A stretch of DNA of 64,000 nucleotides from Flavobacterium gyeonganense. GTDB taxonomy: Bacteria; Bacteroidota; Bacteroidia; Flavobacteriales; Flavobacteriaceae. The notes under the pieces are model-generated. The model made no database searches and was not told the DNA's origin. It saw only the letters and a list, made by a program, of their open reading frames with translations. Position numbers and translations under genes: made by a program. The stretch spans positions 3,534,001-3,598,000 of the forward strand of contig NZ_CP121112.1 of NCBI RefSeq assembly GCF_029625295.1, in the 5' to 3' direction. Positions 9,840 to 19,744 of this stretch are shown piece after piece; positions within the stretch are counted from its first letter, which is position 1, and each line of letters begins with the position of its first letter.

Positions 9840-12812
9840 ATGCAGAATAAAGGACTTATTAAATTTTTCGCAATTCTATTTGCATTGGTAAGTATTTACC
9901 AACTTTCTTTCACTTTTGTGGCAAATAATGTCAAAGAGGAAGCTAAAGCTTTTGCAGGAGATAATCCTGATAAAGAATTAAAATATTTAGATTCTATTGG
10001 CAAAGTAAAAGTTTTTGATCTTGGTTTTACAGATTTTACTTACAATGAGGTAAAAAACAAACAGTTAAACAAAGGTCTTGACTTAGAAGGAGGAATCAAC
10101 GTGATTCTTCAAATTTCTATTAAAGATGTTTTGAAAGGTTTAGCTAATAATTCTAAGAACCCTGTTTTTAACAAATCATTAGCCGATGCAAGTGCAAATT
10201 TAGAAGGAAATAAAACCTATTTAAATAAGTTTTTTGAAGCTTTTGATGCAAATTCTAAAGGAAGTGTTAAGCTGGCTTCGCCTGATATTTTTGCAAACAG
10301 AAGCTTACAGGGAGAAGGTGGTATCGATTTTCAAATGTCTGATGCACAAGCTCAAAAAGTAATTAAAAGAAAAGTTGATGAGTCTGTTGAAAGTGCTTTT
10401 AAAGTACTAAGGGAGCGTATCGATAAATTTGGTGTTACTCAGCCAAACGTTCAGAAATTAGGAGAAACAGGAAGAATTTTAGTAGAACTTCCAGGTGCTA
10501 AAGATGTTGACAGGATTAAGAAATTATTAGGAGGTAAAGCTCAATTAGAGTTTTGGGAAACTTTTAAAATTGAAGAAATTGGAAACTTCTTAGTTGCTAC
10601 TAACGAGGCTTTAAAAAAGACTGAAATCAAAAAAACAGAAACTAAAGCTGTTGCAAAAGATTCATTGAATGCATTGTTAACAGACGCAAAAGATTCACTT
10701 GATACTAAAAAAGGAAACAATCCATTATTTGATAAGATGCTTGGTCAGGGTGGCGGACCTGTTTTAGGTTACTTTGCTCCAAAAGATACTGCTGTAATTA
10801 ATGAGTACTTTAAAAGACCTGAAATCAGAATTTTATTAGCTGCAGACCAGCACAATGCTAAATTTGTATGGAGTAAACCAACTACTACAAAAGATGCTAA
10901 AGGAAAAGATATTGAAGCTGTAGAATTATACGCTTTAAAAGGAAACAGAGATAACGCTCCTGCGATGAGCGGAGGTGTTGTTACTGATGCAAAAGATACT
11001 TTTGACCAATTAGGAAAACCAGCTGTTTCTATGCAAATGAACAGTCAGGGAGCTAAAATTTGGGAAGAATTAACAGGAAGAGCTTTTTCTCAAAAAAGTT
11101 ATATCGCTATCGTTTTGGATAATGTAGTTTATTCTGCACCAGGAGTAACAAGCGGACCAATTGCCGGAGGAAGATCTGAAATTACAGGTTCGTTTGATGT
11201 GGCGGAAACTAAAGATTTAGCAAACGTATTGAATGCAGGTAAATTACCGGCTTCTGCAGATATTATTCAGTCAACTGTTGTAGGACCATCTTTAGGTCAG
11301 GCAGCAATTGATGCGGGAACTATTTCATCTGTATTAGGATTTTTATTAGTTTGTTTATGGATGGTATTCTATTATGGTAAAGCGGGTTGGTATGCTAACC
11401 TTGCGTTATTGTTAAACTTACTTTTCCTGTTCGGAATTATGGCAAGTTTTGGTTTTGTATTAACATTACCGGGTATTGCAGGTATTGTATTGACATTGGG
11501 TACTGCTGTAGATGCTAATATTATCATATTTGAAAGAGCAAAAGAGGAATTGCGTGAAGGAAAGTCATTGTCTGAAGCAGTTACAGCTTCTTACGGATGG
11601 CACGGTGCGATGCGTTCTATCATTGATGCAAACGTCACTCACGTATTAACCGGAGCAATTTTGTTTATCTTTGGAACAGGACCAATTAAAGGTTTCGCGT
11701 TAACATTATTGATTGGTATTGTAACTTCATTGTTTACATCTATTTTTATTGCAAGAATCTTCATTGATAGAAATATTGCCGGGAAAGGAGATTTAACTTT
11801 CTCTACAAACATTACTAAGAATTGGTTTACGAATTTCCACTATGATTTTATTAAAGTGAAGAAATTCACATATATCTTCTCTTCTATTGTAACAGTAGTA
11901 AGTTTGGTCTCTATATTTTTCGTTAACGGATTAGATGAAGGTGTTGATTTTGTTGGAGGTAGAACTTTTCAGGTTAAATTTGAAAAACCAGTTGATGCAA
12001 CTGTAATTTCAGATGAATTATCTGCTGCTTTTGGAACTCCGGTTGAAGCTAAAATTTTAGGTGATGATGATCAGTTAAAAATCACTACGAAATACAAAAT
12101 CAAAGAAGATGGAGTGGCTGTTGATGAAGAAGTGAATCAAAAATTATACAACGCTTTAGCGAAATATTTCCCTAATGTATCGTATGAAAAATTCACAAAC
12201 ACTTATGATGGTAAAAAAATAGGAGTTTTACAGGCTTCTAAAGTAGGGGCTTCAATCTCAGAAGATATAAAAACAAATTCCTACTGGGCGGTTCTTGGGG
12301 CAATGGCAGTTATTTTCTTATACTTAATGGTTTCTTTCCGTAAATGGCAGTATTCATTAGGTGCGATTGCAGCAGTTGCACACGACGTAATCTTTGTATT
12401 AGGAATTTATTCTTTATGTTATAAATTCATGCCTTTTCACATGGAAATGGATCAGCACTTTATCGCTGCGATTCTAACTGTAATTGGCTATTCTATGAAC
12501 GATACCGTAATTGTATTCGACAGGGTTAGAGAGTTTATTATCGGAAACCGTAAAGGAAGTTTCGAAGATATCGTAAACGCTTCTATTAATACTACATTGT
12601 CAAGAACATTGAATACTTCATTAATGATGATCATTGTATTATTAACCATGTTCATCTTTGGTGGTGAGTCAATCAGAGGATTTATATTTGCCATGTTAAT
12701 TGGTATTATTGTAGGTACTTATTCGTCATTGTTTATCGCTACACCTGTATTGGTTGATACGATTTCTTCTGATGAGAAACATACAATTGAAGACAAGCAT
12801 AATAAGGCGTAA
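9840..12812 (+). CDS. secDF: Fused protein translocase subunits SecD and SecF
   Basis: A 990-residue inner-membrane protein combining SecD and SecF, which uses the proton motive force to help pull exported proteins through SecYEG. One transmembrane helix at residues about 7-27 precedes the SecD periplasmic part with the conserved GLDLEGGI. A five-helix SecD membrane domain follows (GTAVDANIIIFERAKEE). SecF then starts near residue 690 with GVDFVGG and has its own helices (GYSMNDTVIVFDR). The fusion is usual in Bacteroidetes. An extra low-complexity, Lys-rich stretch around residues 260-295 lies within the SecD periplasmic region. It has its own promoter and terminator, so it is monocistronic. 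Confidence 0.95.
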   Translation: MQNKGLIKFFAILFALVSIYQLSFTFVANNVKEEAKAFAGDNPDKELKYLDSIGKVKVFDLGFTDFTYNEVKNKQLNKGLDLEGGINVILQISIKDVLKGLANNSKNPVFNKSLADASANLEGNKTYLNKFFEAFDANSKGSVKLASPDIFANRSLQGEGGIDFQMSDAQAQKVIKRKVDESVESAFKVLRERIDKFGVTQPNVQKLGETGRILVELPGAKDVDRIKKLLGGKAQLEFWETFKIEEIGNFLVATNEALKKTEIKKTETKAVAKDSLNALLTDAKDSLDTKKGNNPLFDKMLGQGGGPVLGYFAPKDTAVINEYFKRPEIRILLAADQHNAKFVWSKPTTTKDAKGKDIEAVELYALKGNRDNAPAMSGGVVTDAKDTFDQLGKPAVSMQMNSQGAKIWEELTGRAFSQKSYIAIVLDNVVYSAPGVTSGPIAGGRSEITGSFDVAETKDLANVLNAGKLPASADIIQSTVVGPSLGQAAIDAGTISSVLGFLLVCLWMVFYYGKAGWYANLALLLNLLFLFGIMASFGFVLTLPGIAGIVLTLGTAVDANIIIFERAKEELREGKSLSEAVTASYGWHGAMRSIIDANVTHVLTGAILFIFGTGPIKGFALTLLIGIVTSLFTSIFIARIFIDRNIAGKGDLTFSTNITKNWFTNFHYDFIKVKKFTYIFSSIVTVVSLVSIFFVNGLDEGVDFVGGRTFQVKFEKPVDATVISDELSAAFGTPVEAKILGDDDQLKITTKYKIKEDGVAVDEEVNQKLYNALAKYFPNVSYEKFTNTYDGKKIGVLQASKVGASISEDIKTNSYWAVLGAMAVIFLYLMVSFRKWQYSLGAIAAVAHDVIFVLGIYSLCYKFMPFHMEMDQHFIAAILTVIGYSMNDTVIVFDRVREFIIGNRKGSFEDIVNASINTTLSRTLNTSLMMIIVLLTMFIFGGESIRGFIFAMLIGIIVGTYSSLFIATPVLVDTISSDEKHTIEDKHNKA

Positions 12813-12845
12813 TTAAAATTTAAGCTTTGTATATTTTGCATAATT

Positions 12846-12878
12846 TAAAGATCCGGTGGAAAGCCGGATCTTTTTTTT
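12846..12878 (+). terminator. Rho-independent terminator after secDF
   Basis: Stem AAGATCCGG/CCGGATCTT with a short loop and a run of eight T. Confidence 0.9.
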
Positions 12879-12914
12879 GTTTTATAATGATTGGATGACA
12901 TTATTATATTAGTT

Positions 12915-13160
12915 TTACTTTGTTTGAAATAAACTTAGTTCAATATTCAGGCGAAGTGACGTTGGCTTGTTCAGTCTGAAGTCTCGTAATTTGCCTGATT
13001 GACCACTTTGTTGTCTTTTATGGAAATAAAATGTCATATCATAGCCCCTGATGGCAGCGGTATCCTTTTTACTACTGGCTGCCAGTAATGAAAAGATGTA
13101 GCGCACAACAGGGACAACGTTTTTTATGTAAATTAATGTTTCTGCTTCTAAACCATGTTA
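12915..13160 (-). other. Possible gene remnant or small ORF, unrecognised
   Basis: The minus frame is open from about 13160 to a TAA at 12915-12917 and has no ATG at its head. A GTG at 13104-13106 would give 63 residues (start MRYIFSLLAASS, end LNIELSLFQTK), rich in Arg, Lys and Gln in its middle part. I do not recognise it. The DNA is visibly richer in G+C than the flanking intergenic DNA. The lack of a good start and its isolation between two terminators suggest either a decayed gene end or a repeated element rather than a working gene. Apart from this and the two terminators, the 12813-13256 gap shows nothing. Confidence 0.3.
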
Positions 13161-13193
13161 ATAATAAAAATTGAAGTGTTGGTTTTGTGGTAT

Positions 13194-13235
13194 AAAAAAA
13201 TACCCAATATCAATATATTTGTATTGGGTATTTTA
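13194..13235 (-). terminator. Rho-independent terminator of lgt
   Basis: Stem AATACCCAATA/TATTGGGTATT. The A7 run at 13194-13200 becomes a T run on the minus strand, after the end of lgt. Confidence 0.8.
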
Positions 13236-13256
13236 TATTTTTTGATTGGTTTCTTT

Positions 13257-14189
13257 TTAAGAAGCTGCTAAAGGATTTCTTTGTGCTCTGATGATAAAGA
13301 ACAGGCCGATTATGATAAAAGGGATGCTTAACCATTGCCCGGTTGAGAAATAGCCTAATGCGCTTTCAAAACCTCCCTGGCTTTCTTTTACAAATTCGAC
13401 TATAAATCTTACTACAAATAAAAGAACCAAAAATAAGCCAAATAAATACCCTGATTTAAGTCTTGCATTTGTTTTCCAGTATAAGAAGTATAAAATTGCG
13501 AATACAAAAATATAGCAGAACGCTTCATATAATTGTGTTGGGTGTTTTGCAGGAACCTGAGCTAATAAATTTGCAAATTTTGGATCAGTTGCAATTGCGG
13601 TGTAAGCATCTGCAGGATTTGCAATTTGAGTAGCATTAACAGCCTCGTTCTTGCTAAACTGATCGTGTAAAAAGCGAATTCCAAATGTAGAAGTAGTTTC
13701 GTTTCCTATAATCTCAGAATTCATGAAATTTCCGATACGTACAAAAATAGCACCGCTTGCGACCGGAATGACTACTCGGTCTAAAATCCACAATAACGGA
13801 CGTTTTAGAATCATTTTACTGTAGTAATACATTGCAATTATAATTGCAATGGCAGCACCATGACTTGCTAGTCCCTGGAATCCGGTAAATTGAAATTCCG
13901 GTTCAAGTTTAAATGGTAAAAAGATCTCCAGTAAATGATTTCTAAAATATTCCCAGTCATAAAATAAAACATGTCCCAAACGCGCCCCAATTAAAGTTGC
14001 AAGAACTGTCCATACAAATAAAGAATCTAGTTTGTCAATTGATTCATTTTCTCGTTCAAACATTTTTTTCATCAGGAACCATCCTAATCCAAAAGCGATA
14101 ACGAACATTAAGCTGTAATAGCGAATCATAAAAAATCCTAAATCGATTCCTTCTGAAGGATTCCAAACGATGTTTAAAGGGTGTGTCAT
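13257..14189 (-). CDS. lgt: Prolipoprotein diacylglyceryl transferase
   Basis: A 310-residue multi-helix inner-membrane enzyme that moves diacylglycerol from phosphatidylglycerol to the lipobox Cys of prelipoproteins, the first step of lipoprotein maturation. Visible family marks are GARLGHVLFYDW, ASHGAAI with the essential His, the signature region RIGNFMNSEIIG, and HPTQLYEA near the C-terminal helices. About seven hydrophobic segments span it. The insert between the Lgt signature and HPTQLYEA (roughly residues 160-210) is longer than in Escherichia coli, which is common in Bacteroidetes. It is followed by yidD and cysS on the same strand upstream. Many lipoproteins in this window are likely clients. 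Confidence 0.95.
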   Translation of the reverse strand: MTHPLNIVWNPSEGIDLGFFMIRYYSLMFVIAFGLGWFLMKKMFERENESIDKLDSLFVWTVLATLIGARLGHVLFYDWEYFRNHLLEIFLPFKLEPEFQFTGFQGLASHGAAIAIIIAMYYYSKMILKRPLLWILDRVVIPVASGAIFVRIGNFMNSEIIGNETTSTFGIRFLHDQFSKNEAVNATQIANPADAYTAIATDPKFANLLAQVPAKHPTQLYEAFCYIFVFAILYFLYWKTNARLKSGYLFGLFLVLLFVVRFIVEFVKESQGGFESALGYFSTGQWLSIPFIIIGLFFIIRAQRNPLAAS

Positions 14190-14257
14190 GTAATATTATG
14201 TTTTTTTGAATAGTTGTAAAAATAAATATTTAAAACAGAGTTAGTCATTAATAAAAG

Positions 14258-14497
14258 TTAATGTTTATGCGAACATTTTTTTTCAGGAACCGGATCATAG
14301 CCAGTTCTTCCCCAGGGATGACAGCTCAAAATACGTTTGATTCCCAGATAACCTCCATAAAACAATCCATGCTTTTGCAGGGCTTCAATCATATAGCCTG
14401 AACACGTAGGTTCGAATCGGCATGAAGCCGGTGTAAATGGCGAAATGGCATTTTGATAAAATCGTACTAATAAAACAAATGGAGTGATGGCTTTCAT
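14258..14497 (-). CDS. yidD: Membrane protein insertion efficiency factor YidD
   Basis: A 79-residue protein with the compact YidD pattern: [13 protein letters not shown], then the Cys-rich [10 protein letters not shown] and a following [12 protein letters not shown]. YidD is a small membrane-associated protein thought to help YidC/Sec insert inner-membrane proteins. It lies between lgt and cysS, 21 bp downstream of the cysS stop on the minus strand, and is probably cotranscribed with it. The length is normal and the start is the only ATG before the conserved block. Confidence 0.95.
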   Translation of the reverse strand: MKAITPFVLLVRFYQNAISPFTPASCRFEPTCSGYMIEALQKHGLFYGGYLGIKRILSCHPWGRTGYDPVPEKKCSHKH

Positions 14498-14518
14498 GAT
14501 TTATTAGAAATAACTTAT

Positions 14519-15996
14519 TTATATCGAAAAGGTGGTGCCTTCTTTTCCGTCCTTTAACTGAATGCCTAAAGCGATTAACTCATCCCTGATTTGGTCAGAA
14601 AGAGCAAAATTTTTATCAGCTCTGGCCTGATTCCTCATTCCGATCAGCATGTTTACTACACCTTCTAATTTATCGTTATTGCTGTCAGCAGCCTTCTCGT
14701 CGCTTAAACCTAAAACATCAAATACGAAAGCATTAATTACTGTTGAAAATGATTTTAAATCTTCTGTAGAAATAGTCTCTTTTCCTTCTTTCAGTAAATT
14801 GATATAACGAACACCTTCAAACAATTGGGCAATTAAAATTGGCGTATTAAAATCGTCATTCATGGCATCGTAGCACAATTGTTTCCATGCTCCAAAATTA
14901 ATAGAACTAGAATTTCCTGCAGAAATAGTTGGCAAAGCATCTAATGCTTCCATTAACCTTTTATATCCTTTTTCTGCAGCAGTTATAGCATCATCAGAAA
15001 AATCTAAAATGCTTCTATAATGTGCCTGCAACATGAAAAAACGTGTTACAGAAGCAGAAAATGCCTTGCTTAAAACGGTATTATCGCCACTCAAAATCTC
15101 GCCTGGTAAAATATTATTGCCAGTTGACTTTGCCATTTTCTTGCCGTTTAAAGTCAGCATATTGGCATGCATCCAGTAATTAACCGGAGATTGACCAGTG
15201 CAGGCTTCGTTTTGAGCAATTTCGCATTCGTGGTGTGGGAATTTTAAATCCATTCCGCCTCCATGAATGTCAAAATGATTTCCTAAGTATTTTGTACTCA
15301 TTGCAGTACATTCAAGGTGCCAGCCGGGGAACCCATCGCTCCATGGAGAAGGCCATCTCATGATGTGTTCCGGTTCTGCTTTTTTCCAAAGCGCGAAATC
15401 CTGTGGATTTTTTTGTCTGACTGGCCATCTAAATCACGGGTATTGGCAAGCATATCTTCTATGTTTCTGCCACTTAAAATCCCGTAATTGTTAGCTTCAT
15501 TATATTTTACAACATCAAAATAAACCGATCCGTTGGCTTCATAACCAATTCCGGTATCAATTATTTTTTTGATGATTTCGATTTGCTCTATAATATGTCC
15601 AGTTGCAGTAGGTTCAATACTTGGCGGTAAAAAATTGAAGGCTTTCAGAATATCATGAAAATCGACAGTATAACGCTGAACAACCTCCATAGGCTCTAAT
15701 TGCTCTAAGCGTGCTTTTTTTGCAATTTTATCTTCTCCTTCATCAACATCATCTACAATATGACCTACATCAGTGATATTACGCACATAACGGACTTTGT
15801 AGCCCAGATGTAAAAAATACCTGAAAATCACATCAAAAGACATAAAAGTTCTCACATTTCCTAAGTGTACATTGCTGTAAACCGTAGGTCCGCAAACATA
15901 CATTCCAACGTTTCCTTCATGTATAGGTTTGAAACTTTCTTTTTCACCCGAAAGCGAGTTGTATATTTTTAAATGCTGACTAGTGTATAAAGGCAT
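14519..15996 (-). CDS. cysS: Cysteinyl-tRNA synthetase, interrupted by one frameshift
   Basis: Two overlapping frames (15996-15358 and 15361-14519) together encode one CysS that charges tRNA-Cys. Residues in the first part include the HIGH-type HLGN after CGPTVYSNV (zinc ligand Cys). The second part has HLECTAMS and [10 protein letters not shown] (further zinc ligands) and the KMSKS variant KMAKS. The frames join at a run of seven T on the plus strand (15408-15414). One more base there restores [13 protein letters not shown] and a protein of about 492 residues, the normal length. CysS is essential and no other copy is in the window, so a sequencing or assembly error is likelier than a real lesion. 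Confidence 0.9.
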
Positions 15997-16016
15997 ATTT
16001 TAATTTGATTTTTAGA

Positions 16017-16093
16017 AGCTAATCCTGTCTCCGCTATATCTTTTATCTCGTAATAAAGAGACCATAAAAGGATTTCGCTCCGCTTAGGGCTAG
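16017..16093. repeat. Palindromic interspersed repeat, copy A
   Basis: This shares with copy B at 42571-42643 the ordered blocks AGCT-ATCC, ATATCTTTTAT, CCATAAAAGGAT and GGGCTA. Its central hairpin is imperfect (CTTTTAT ... ATAAAAG). It lies between folE and cysS on their transcript. Confidence 0.6.
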
Positions 16094-16120
16094 ACAATAA
16101 ATATAGAAATATAGTAATAA

Positions 16121-16792
16121 TTAGAACTGAGTATCTAATTTAATATAATCCAAAAATTCTCTTTTAGTCTGTGGGTCTTTAAATTTTCCACCAAATTCAG
16201 ACGTAACAGTACTGCTTTCGATATCTTTAATTCCTCTTGAATTAACACAAAGGTGTTTGGCATCTATAACGCAGGCAACATCTTCTGTGCCTAAAGCTTT
16301 TTGAAGTTCCTGAACAATCTGCATAGTCAAACGTTCCTGAACCTGAGGTCTTTTGGCATAATATTCTACAATACGGTTCATTTTTGATAGACCAATAACT
16401 CTTCCGCTTGAAATATAAGCTACATGAGCCCGCCCAATGATAGGTAATAAGTGGTGTTCGCAGGTAGAATAAACGGTAATGTTTTTTTCAACCAACATTT
16501 CACCATACTTATAATTATTGTCGAAAGTAGAAGCTTTTGGCTGTTTTGAAGGGTTTAGGCCACCAAAGATCTCTTTTACAAACATTTTTGCAACTCTGTT
16601 TGGAGTTCCCTTTATGCTGTCATCTGTCAAATCCATTCCAAGAGTTTGCAGAATGTTTTCAACATCTTTTTTTATTTTTTCTATTTTTTCTTCATCGCTT
16701 AAGACAAAGGCATCTTCTCTTAAAGGGTTTTTTGCATTACTGCTGAAATGACTGTCACCTATTTCGTCTAAAAAATCTTCGTTATTTATCAT
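16121..16792 (-). CDS. folE: GTP cyclohydrolase I
   Basis: A 223-residue enzyme turning GTP into dihydroneopterin triphosphate, the first step of folate (and pterin) synthesis. The catalytic domain starts near residue 35. The zinc ligands and active site are visible in STCEHHLLPIIG and in AKHLCVNSRG. The signatures GRVIGLSKMNRIVEYYAKRPQVQERLT are present as two adjoining parts (read GRVIGLSK, then RPQVQERLT). An acidic N-terminal extension of about 30 residues precedes the domain. It lies upstream of cysS with a palindromic repeat between, on the same strand. Confidence 0.95.
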   Translation of the reverse strand: MINNEDFLDEIGDSHFSSNAKNPLREDAFVLSDEEKIEKIKKDVENILQTLGMDLTDDSIKGTPNRVAKMFVKEIFGGLNPSKQPKASTFDNNYKYGEMLVEKNITVYSTCEHHLLPIIGRAHVAYISSGRVIGLSKMNRIVEYYAKRPQVQERLTMQIVQELQKALGTEDVACVIDAKHLCVNSRGIKDIESSTVTSEFGGKFKDPQTKREFLDYIKLDTQF

Positions 16793-16937
16793 TAAAAACT
16801 ACTATTATAGTGGGTATATCTTTTTAAGGCGGTAAAGATAATTAATAAATAGGAAACCTTTTCAATCGTTTTTACTATTAATTACTCCTTTTTTGTATAA
16901 ATATTAAATTAAAGCTCAACCTGGTTTCTTTAAAAAC

Positions 16938-16971
16938 ACAAAAGACAATAGCTTAATTAGTTATTGTCTTT
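16938..16971 (-). terminator. Rho-independent terminator of the aminotransferase gene
   Basis: Stem AAAGACAATA/TATTGTCTTT. Read on the minus strand it is followed by T-rich sequence just past the aminotransferase stop. Confidence 0.65.
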
Positions 16972-16993
16972 CGAAGTCCTTATTTAACTCTTG

Positions 16994-18190
16994 TTATTTT
17001 TTGTTGTAAGCGGTAAGTGCTTCTTTTAATATATTTACAGCGGTTATCAAATCTTTTTTATTTAATACATAAGCAATTCGAACCTGATTCAAACCCATTC
17101 CGGGAGTGGAATAAAAACCTGCTGCCGGTGCTACCATTACAGTTTCTCCGTTCAAATCATAACTTTCCAGAAGCCATTGTGCAAAATCTTCAGAATTGTC
17201 TATTGGCAACTGTGCAATACAATAAAAAGCGCCTTTAGGCTTGGTTACGATTACACCTTCAATTTTGTTTAGTTCCGTAATCAAAGTATCGCGACGACTT
17301 TTATATTCTGAAATTACTTCATCAAAATAACTTTGAGGGGTGTCTATTGCAGCTTCACAAGCTATTTGTTCAATTGTTGGCGGACTCAGACGTGCCTGCG
17401 CAAATTTCATTACCGTTGCTAAGACCTGCTTGTTTTTTGTTACTAAACAACCGATTCTGGCACCACACATGCTGTAGCGTTTTGAAACAGAATCGACCAT
17501 GATCACGTTTTGCTGCACATCTTCTAAATTCATTACAGAAAAATGCTCATCATCTCCATCATACAAAAATTCACGATAGACTTCATCAGCAATTAGATAC
17601 AAATCATGCTTTTTTATTAAGCTTGCCAATTGTTTAATTTCGGCTTCTGTATATAAATATCCAGTCGGATTTCCGGGATTGCAAATCAGAATGGCTTTTG
17701 TTTTAGGTGTAATTAATTTTTCAACCTCATCAATACTTGGTAAGGCAAATGCAGTTTCAATTGTAGAAACAAGTGGTACTACAGTTGCACTTGTTGAGGA
17801 TGCAAAGGCATGGTAATTAGCATAAAAAGGTTCCGGTATAATGATTTCATCTCCGGGATCTGTAATTGTGGCCAGTGCAAAAAGTAAAGCTTCAGAGCCA
17901 CCAGTAGTTATAATGATGTCTTCTGTATTAACGTTTACATTTTGGCGCTGGTAAAATTGAGCTAATTTTTTTCTATAGCTTTCATATCCTGCAGACGGAC
18001 TGTATTCTATAAGAGTCAAATCAATATTTTTTACCGCCGCGATGGCCACTTCGGGTGTCTTGATATCCGGTTGACCAATATTTAAGTGATACACTTTGTG
18101 TCCTTTTTTCTTTGCTAAATCTGCAAAAGGAGCCAGCTTGCGTATCGGAGATTCGGGCATATTTCTACCCTTGTGTGAAATTGTTGGCAT
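16994..18190 (-). CDS. PLP-dependent class I aminotransferase (aspartate-type)
   Basis: A 398-residue fold-type I aminotransferase. The PLP lysine is Lys237 in DSVSKRYSMCGARIG. Other marks are the NIGQPD motif near residue 37, TGGSEALLFA, the CNPGNPTG loop with the cofactor-contacting Asn, and IADEVYREF with the Asp contacting the pyridine nitrogen. It resembles the aspartate aminotransferase group (subgroup Ib). The exact amino donor (aspartate, aromatic or other) cannot be fixed from sequence, so no symbol is given. It is a single gene with its own terminator, divergent from the retropepsin-like gene. Confidence 0.9.
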   Translation of the reverse strand: MPTISHKGRNMPESPIRKLAPFADLAKKKGHKVYHLNIGQPDIKTPEVAIAAVKNIDLTLIEYSPSAGYESYRKKLAQFYQRQNVNVNTEDIIITTGGSEALLFALATITDPGDEIIIPEPFYANYHAFASSTSATVVPLVSTIETAFALPSIDEVEKLITPKTKAILICNPGNPTGYLYTEAEIKQLASLIKKHDLYLIADEVYREFLYDGDDEHFSVMNLEDVQQNVIMVDSVSKRYSMCGARIGCLVTKNKQVLATVMKFAQARLSPPTIEQIACEAAIDTPQSYFDEVISEYKSRRDTLITELNKIEGVIVTKPKGAFYCIAQLPIDNSEDFAQWLLESYDLNGETVMVAPAAGFYSTPGMGLNQVRIAYVLNKKDLITAVNILKEALTAYNKK

Positions 18191-18312
18191 GAGTATAAAT
18201 TATTGAAGTGCAAATTTGCATTTTTTTTTCGGATTTAACGTAAACAATAGAGGCAGTTCTAAAAATGTAACAATAATCAGTTTTTTTAGTAATTTTATAA
18301 TAAAAATTGTCA

Positions 18313-19635
18313 ATGAAAAAATATATCTTATTGTTTTTTTTGCTTTTGACATCTTTTATATCAGATGCTCAGGATGATTTTTTAATTGAAAGGAATAAAA
18401 AGAAAGTGGTGATTCCTTTTAAACTAATTAATAATTTAGTTTTTATTCCCATTAAGGTGAATGGCATTGAATTAAACTTTTTATTAGATTCTGGGGTTGA
18501 TGAAACAATTTTATTCAGCATGGAGGACAAAAAAGAGGTTAGTTTTAAAAATGTGGAGAAAATTAAACTTCGCGGATTAGGAAGTGAAGAGGAAATAGAA
18601 GGCTTAAAATCAACAAATAATATTCTGGTAACGCACGGTTTAAAATCTATTAATCATTTGGTTTATATTATTTTAGATCAGGGCTTCAATCTGTCTTCAC
18701 ATGTTGGAATTCCGGTTAACGGAATAATAGGATACAAATTTTTTAAAAATAATGTAGTAGAAATTAATTATCAAAAGAAAAAAATTTTTGTACATCAGAA
18801 TAATGAGAATGTTAGAAATAACTTTGATAAAAACTTTAAAACAATACCTATTACTATTGAAAGGTCTAAACCTTATGTTATAGCTTCGGCGATGGTTGCA
18901 GATAAAAATATTCCCGCAAAATTGCTTATAGATATTGGTAATAGCGATTCATTCTGGGTTTTTGAAAATGATAAAATTAAATTACCAAAAAAGAATTTTC
19001 CTGATTTTCTGGGAAAAGGCTTTAGTGGTGACATAGAAGGTCATAGAGCCAAAATTTCTAATTTTTCGCTTGCTGATTTTACATTTAAAAATCCAATTGT
19101 TTCTTTTCCTGATTCAAGCTCTATAAAAAATGTAAAATTGGTTGCCAATAGAATTGGTTCAGTTGGTGGAGAAGTTTTAAAAAGATTTACTATTGTTTTG
19201 GATTATGCTGATAAAAAAATGTATCTGAAAAAAAACAATAAATTTAACGAACCTTTCAGTTACAACAAAAGTGGAATCACAGTTCAGCATAATGGTTTGC
19301 AATGGGTGCAGGAAACCGTACATTTAGAGACAGTACGAGTAGGTAACGCAACAGATGAAAATTTTAACGATAAAAACAATAATGATTTCAGGTATAAATT
19401 TCAATTAAAACCAATTTTTGAAATTGTTAATGTACGTAAAAAATCAGCAGCAGAAAAAAGTGGAATCCAAAAAGGAGATGTTATCATTAGTATTAATAAT
19501 ACTAAGCCTTATAAATATACATTGCAACAAATTAATAACCTTTTGAAATCAGAAGAAGATATCTGGATTAATTTAGAAGTTGAGCGTAACAGTGTATTGC
19601 TAAAATTCCGTTTTCGATTAGAAGATGAGTTGTAG
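18313..19635 (+). CDS. Retropepsin-like aspartic protease with C-terminal PDZ domain
   Basis: A 440-residue exported protein. The start chosen is ATG 18313 (MKKYILLFF); a TTG two codons upstream is less likely. A signal peptide ends near SDAQ. There are two aspartyl-protease-like halves: a DSG triad with Asp59 (LLDSGVDE) and a second half with Asp207 in LIDIGNSDS. A PDZ domain follows (RKKSAAEKSGIQKGDVI), in which the last ~60 residues bind peptide C-termini. The second motif has Ile in place of the usual Ser/Thr, so only the first site is canonical. The family is common in Bacteroidetes and its substrates are unknown. It is probably transcribed alone. Confidence 0.8.
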   Translation: MKKYILLFFLLLTSFISDAQDDFLIERNKKKVVIPFKLINNLVFIPIKVNGIELNFLLDSGVDETILFSMEDKKEVSFKNVEKIKLRGLGSEEEIEGLKSTNNILVTHGLKSINHLVYIILDQGFNLSSHVGIPVNGIIGYKFFKNNVVEINYQKKKIFVHQNNENVRNNFDKNFKTIPITIERSKPYVIASAMVADKNIPAKLLIDIGNSDSFWVFENDKIKLPKKNFPDFLGKGFSGDIEGHRAKISNFSLADFTFKNPIVSFPDSSSIKNVKLVANRIGSVGGEVLKRFTIVLDYADKKMYLKKNNKFNEPFSYNKSGITVQHNGLQWVQETVHLETVRVGNATDENFNDKNNNDFRYKFQLKPIFEIVNVRKKSAAEKSGIQKGDVIISINNTKPYKYTLQQINNLLKSEEDIWINLEVERNSVLLKFRFRLEDEL

Positions 19636-19744
19636 TTTTTTCTTTTGTTTATGTTTGATAATGAAATTATTAGTGTTTTGTTTTGTAAGATTAAATAGTT
19701 TTGTTAAATAATTTAAGTATTTTTAACAAAAATTTAGTTACTGT

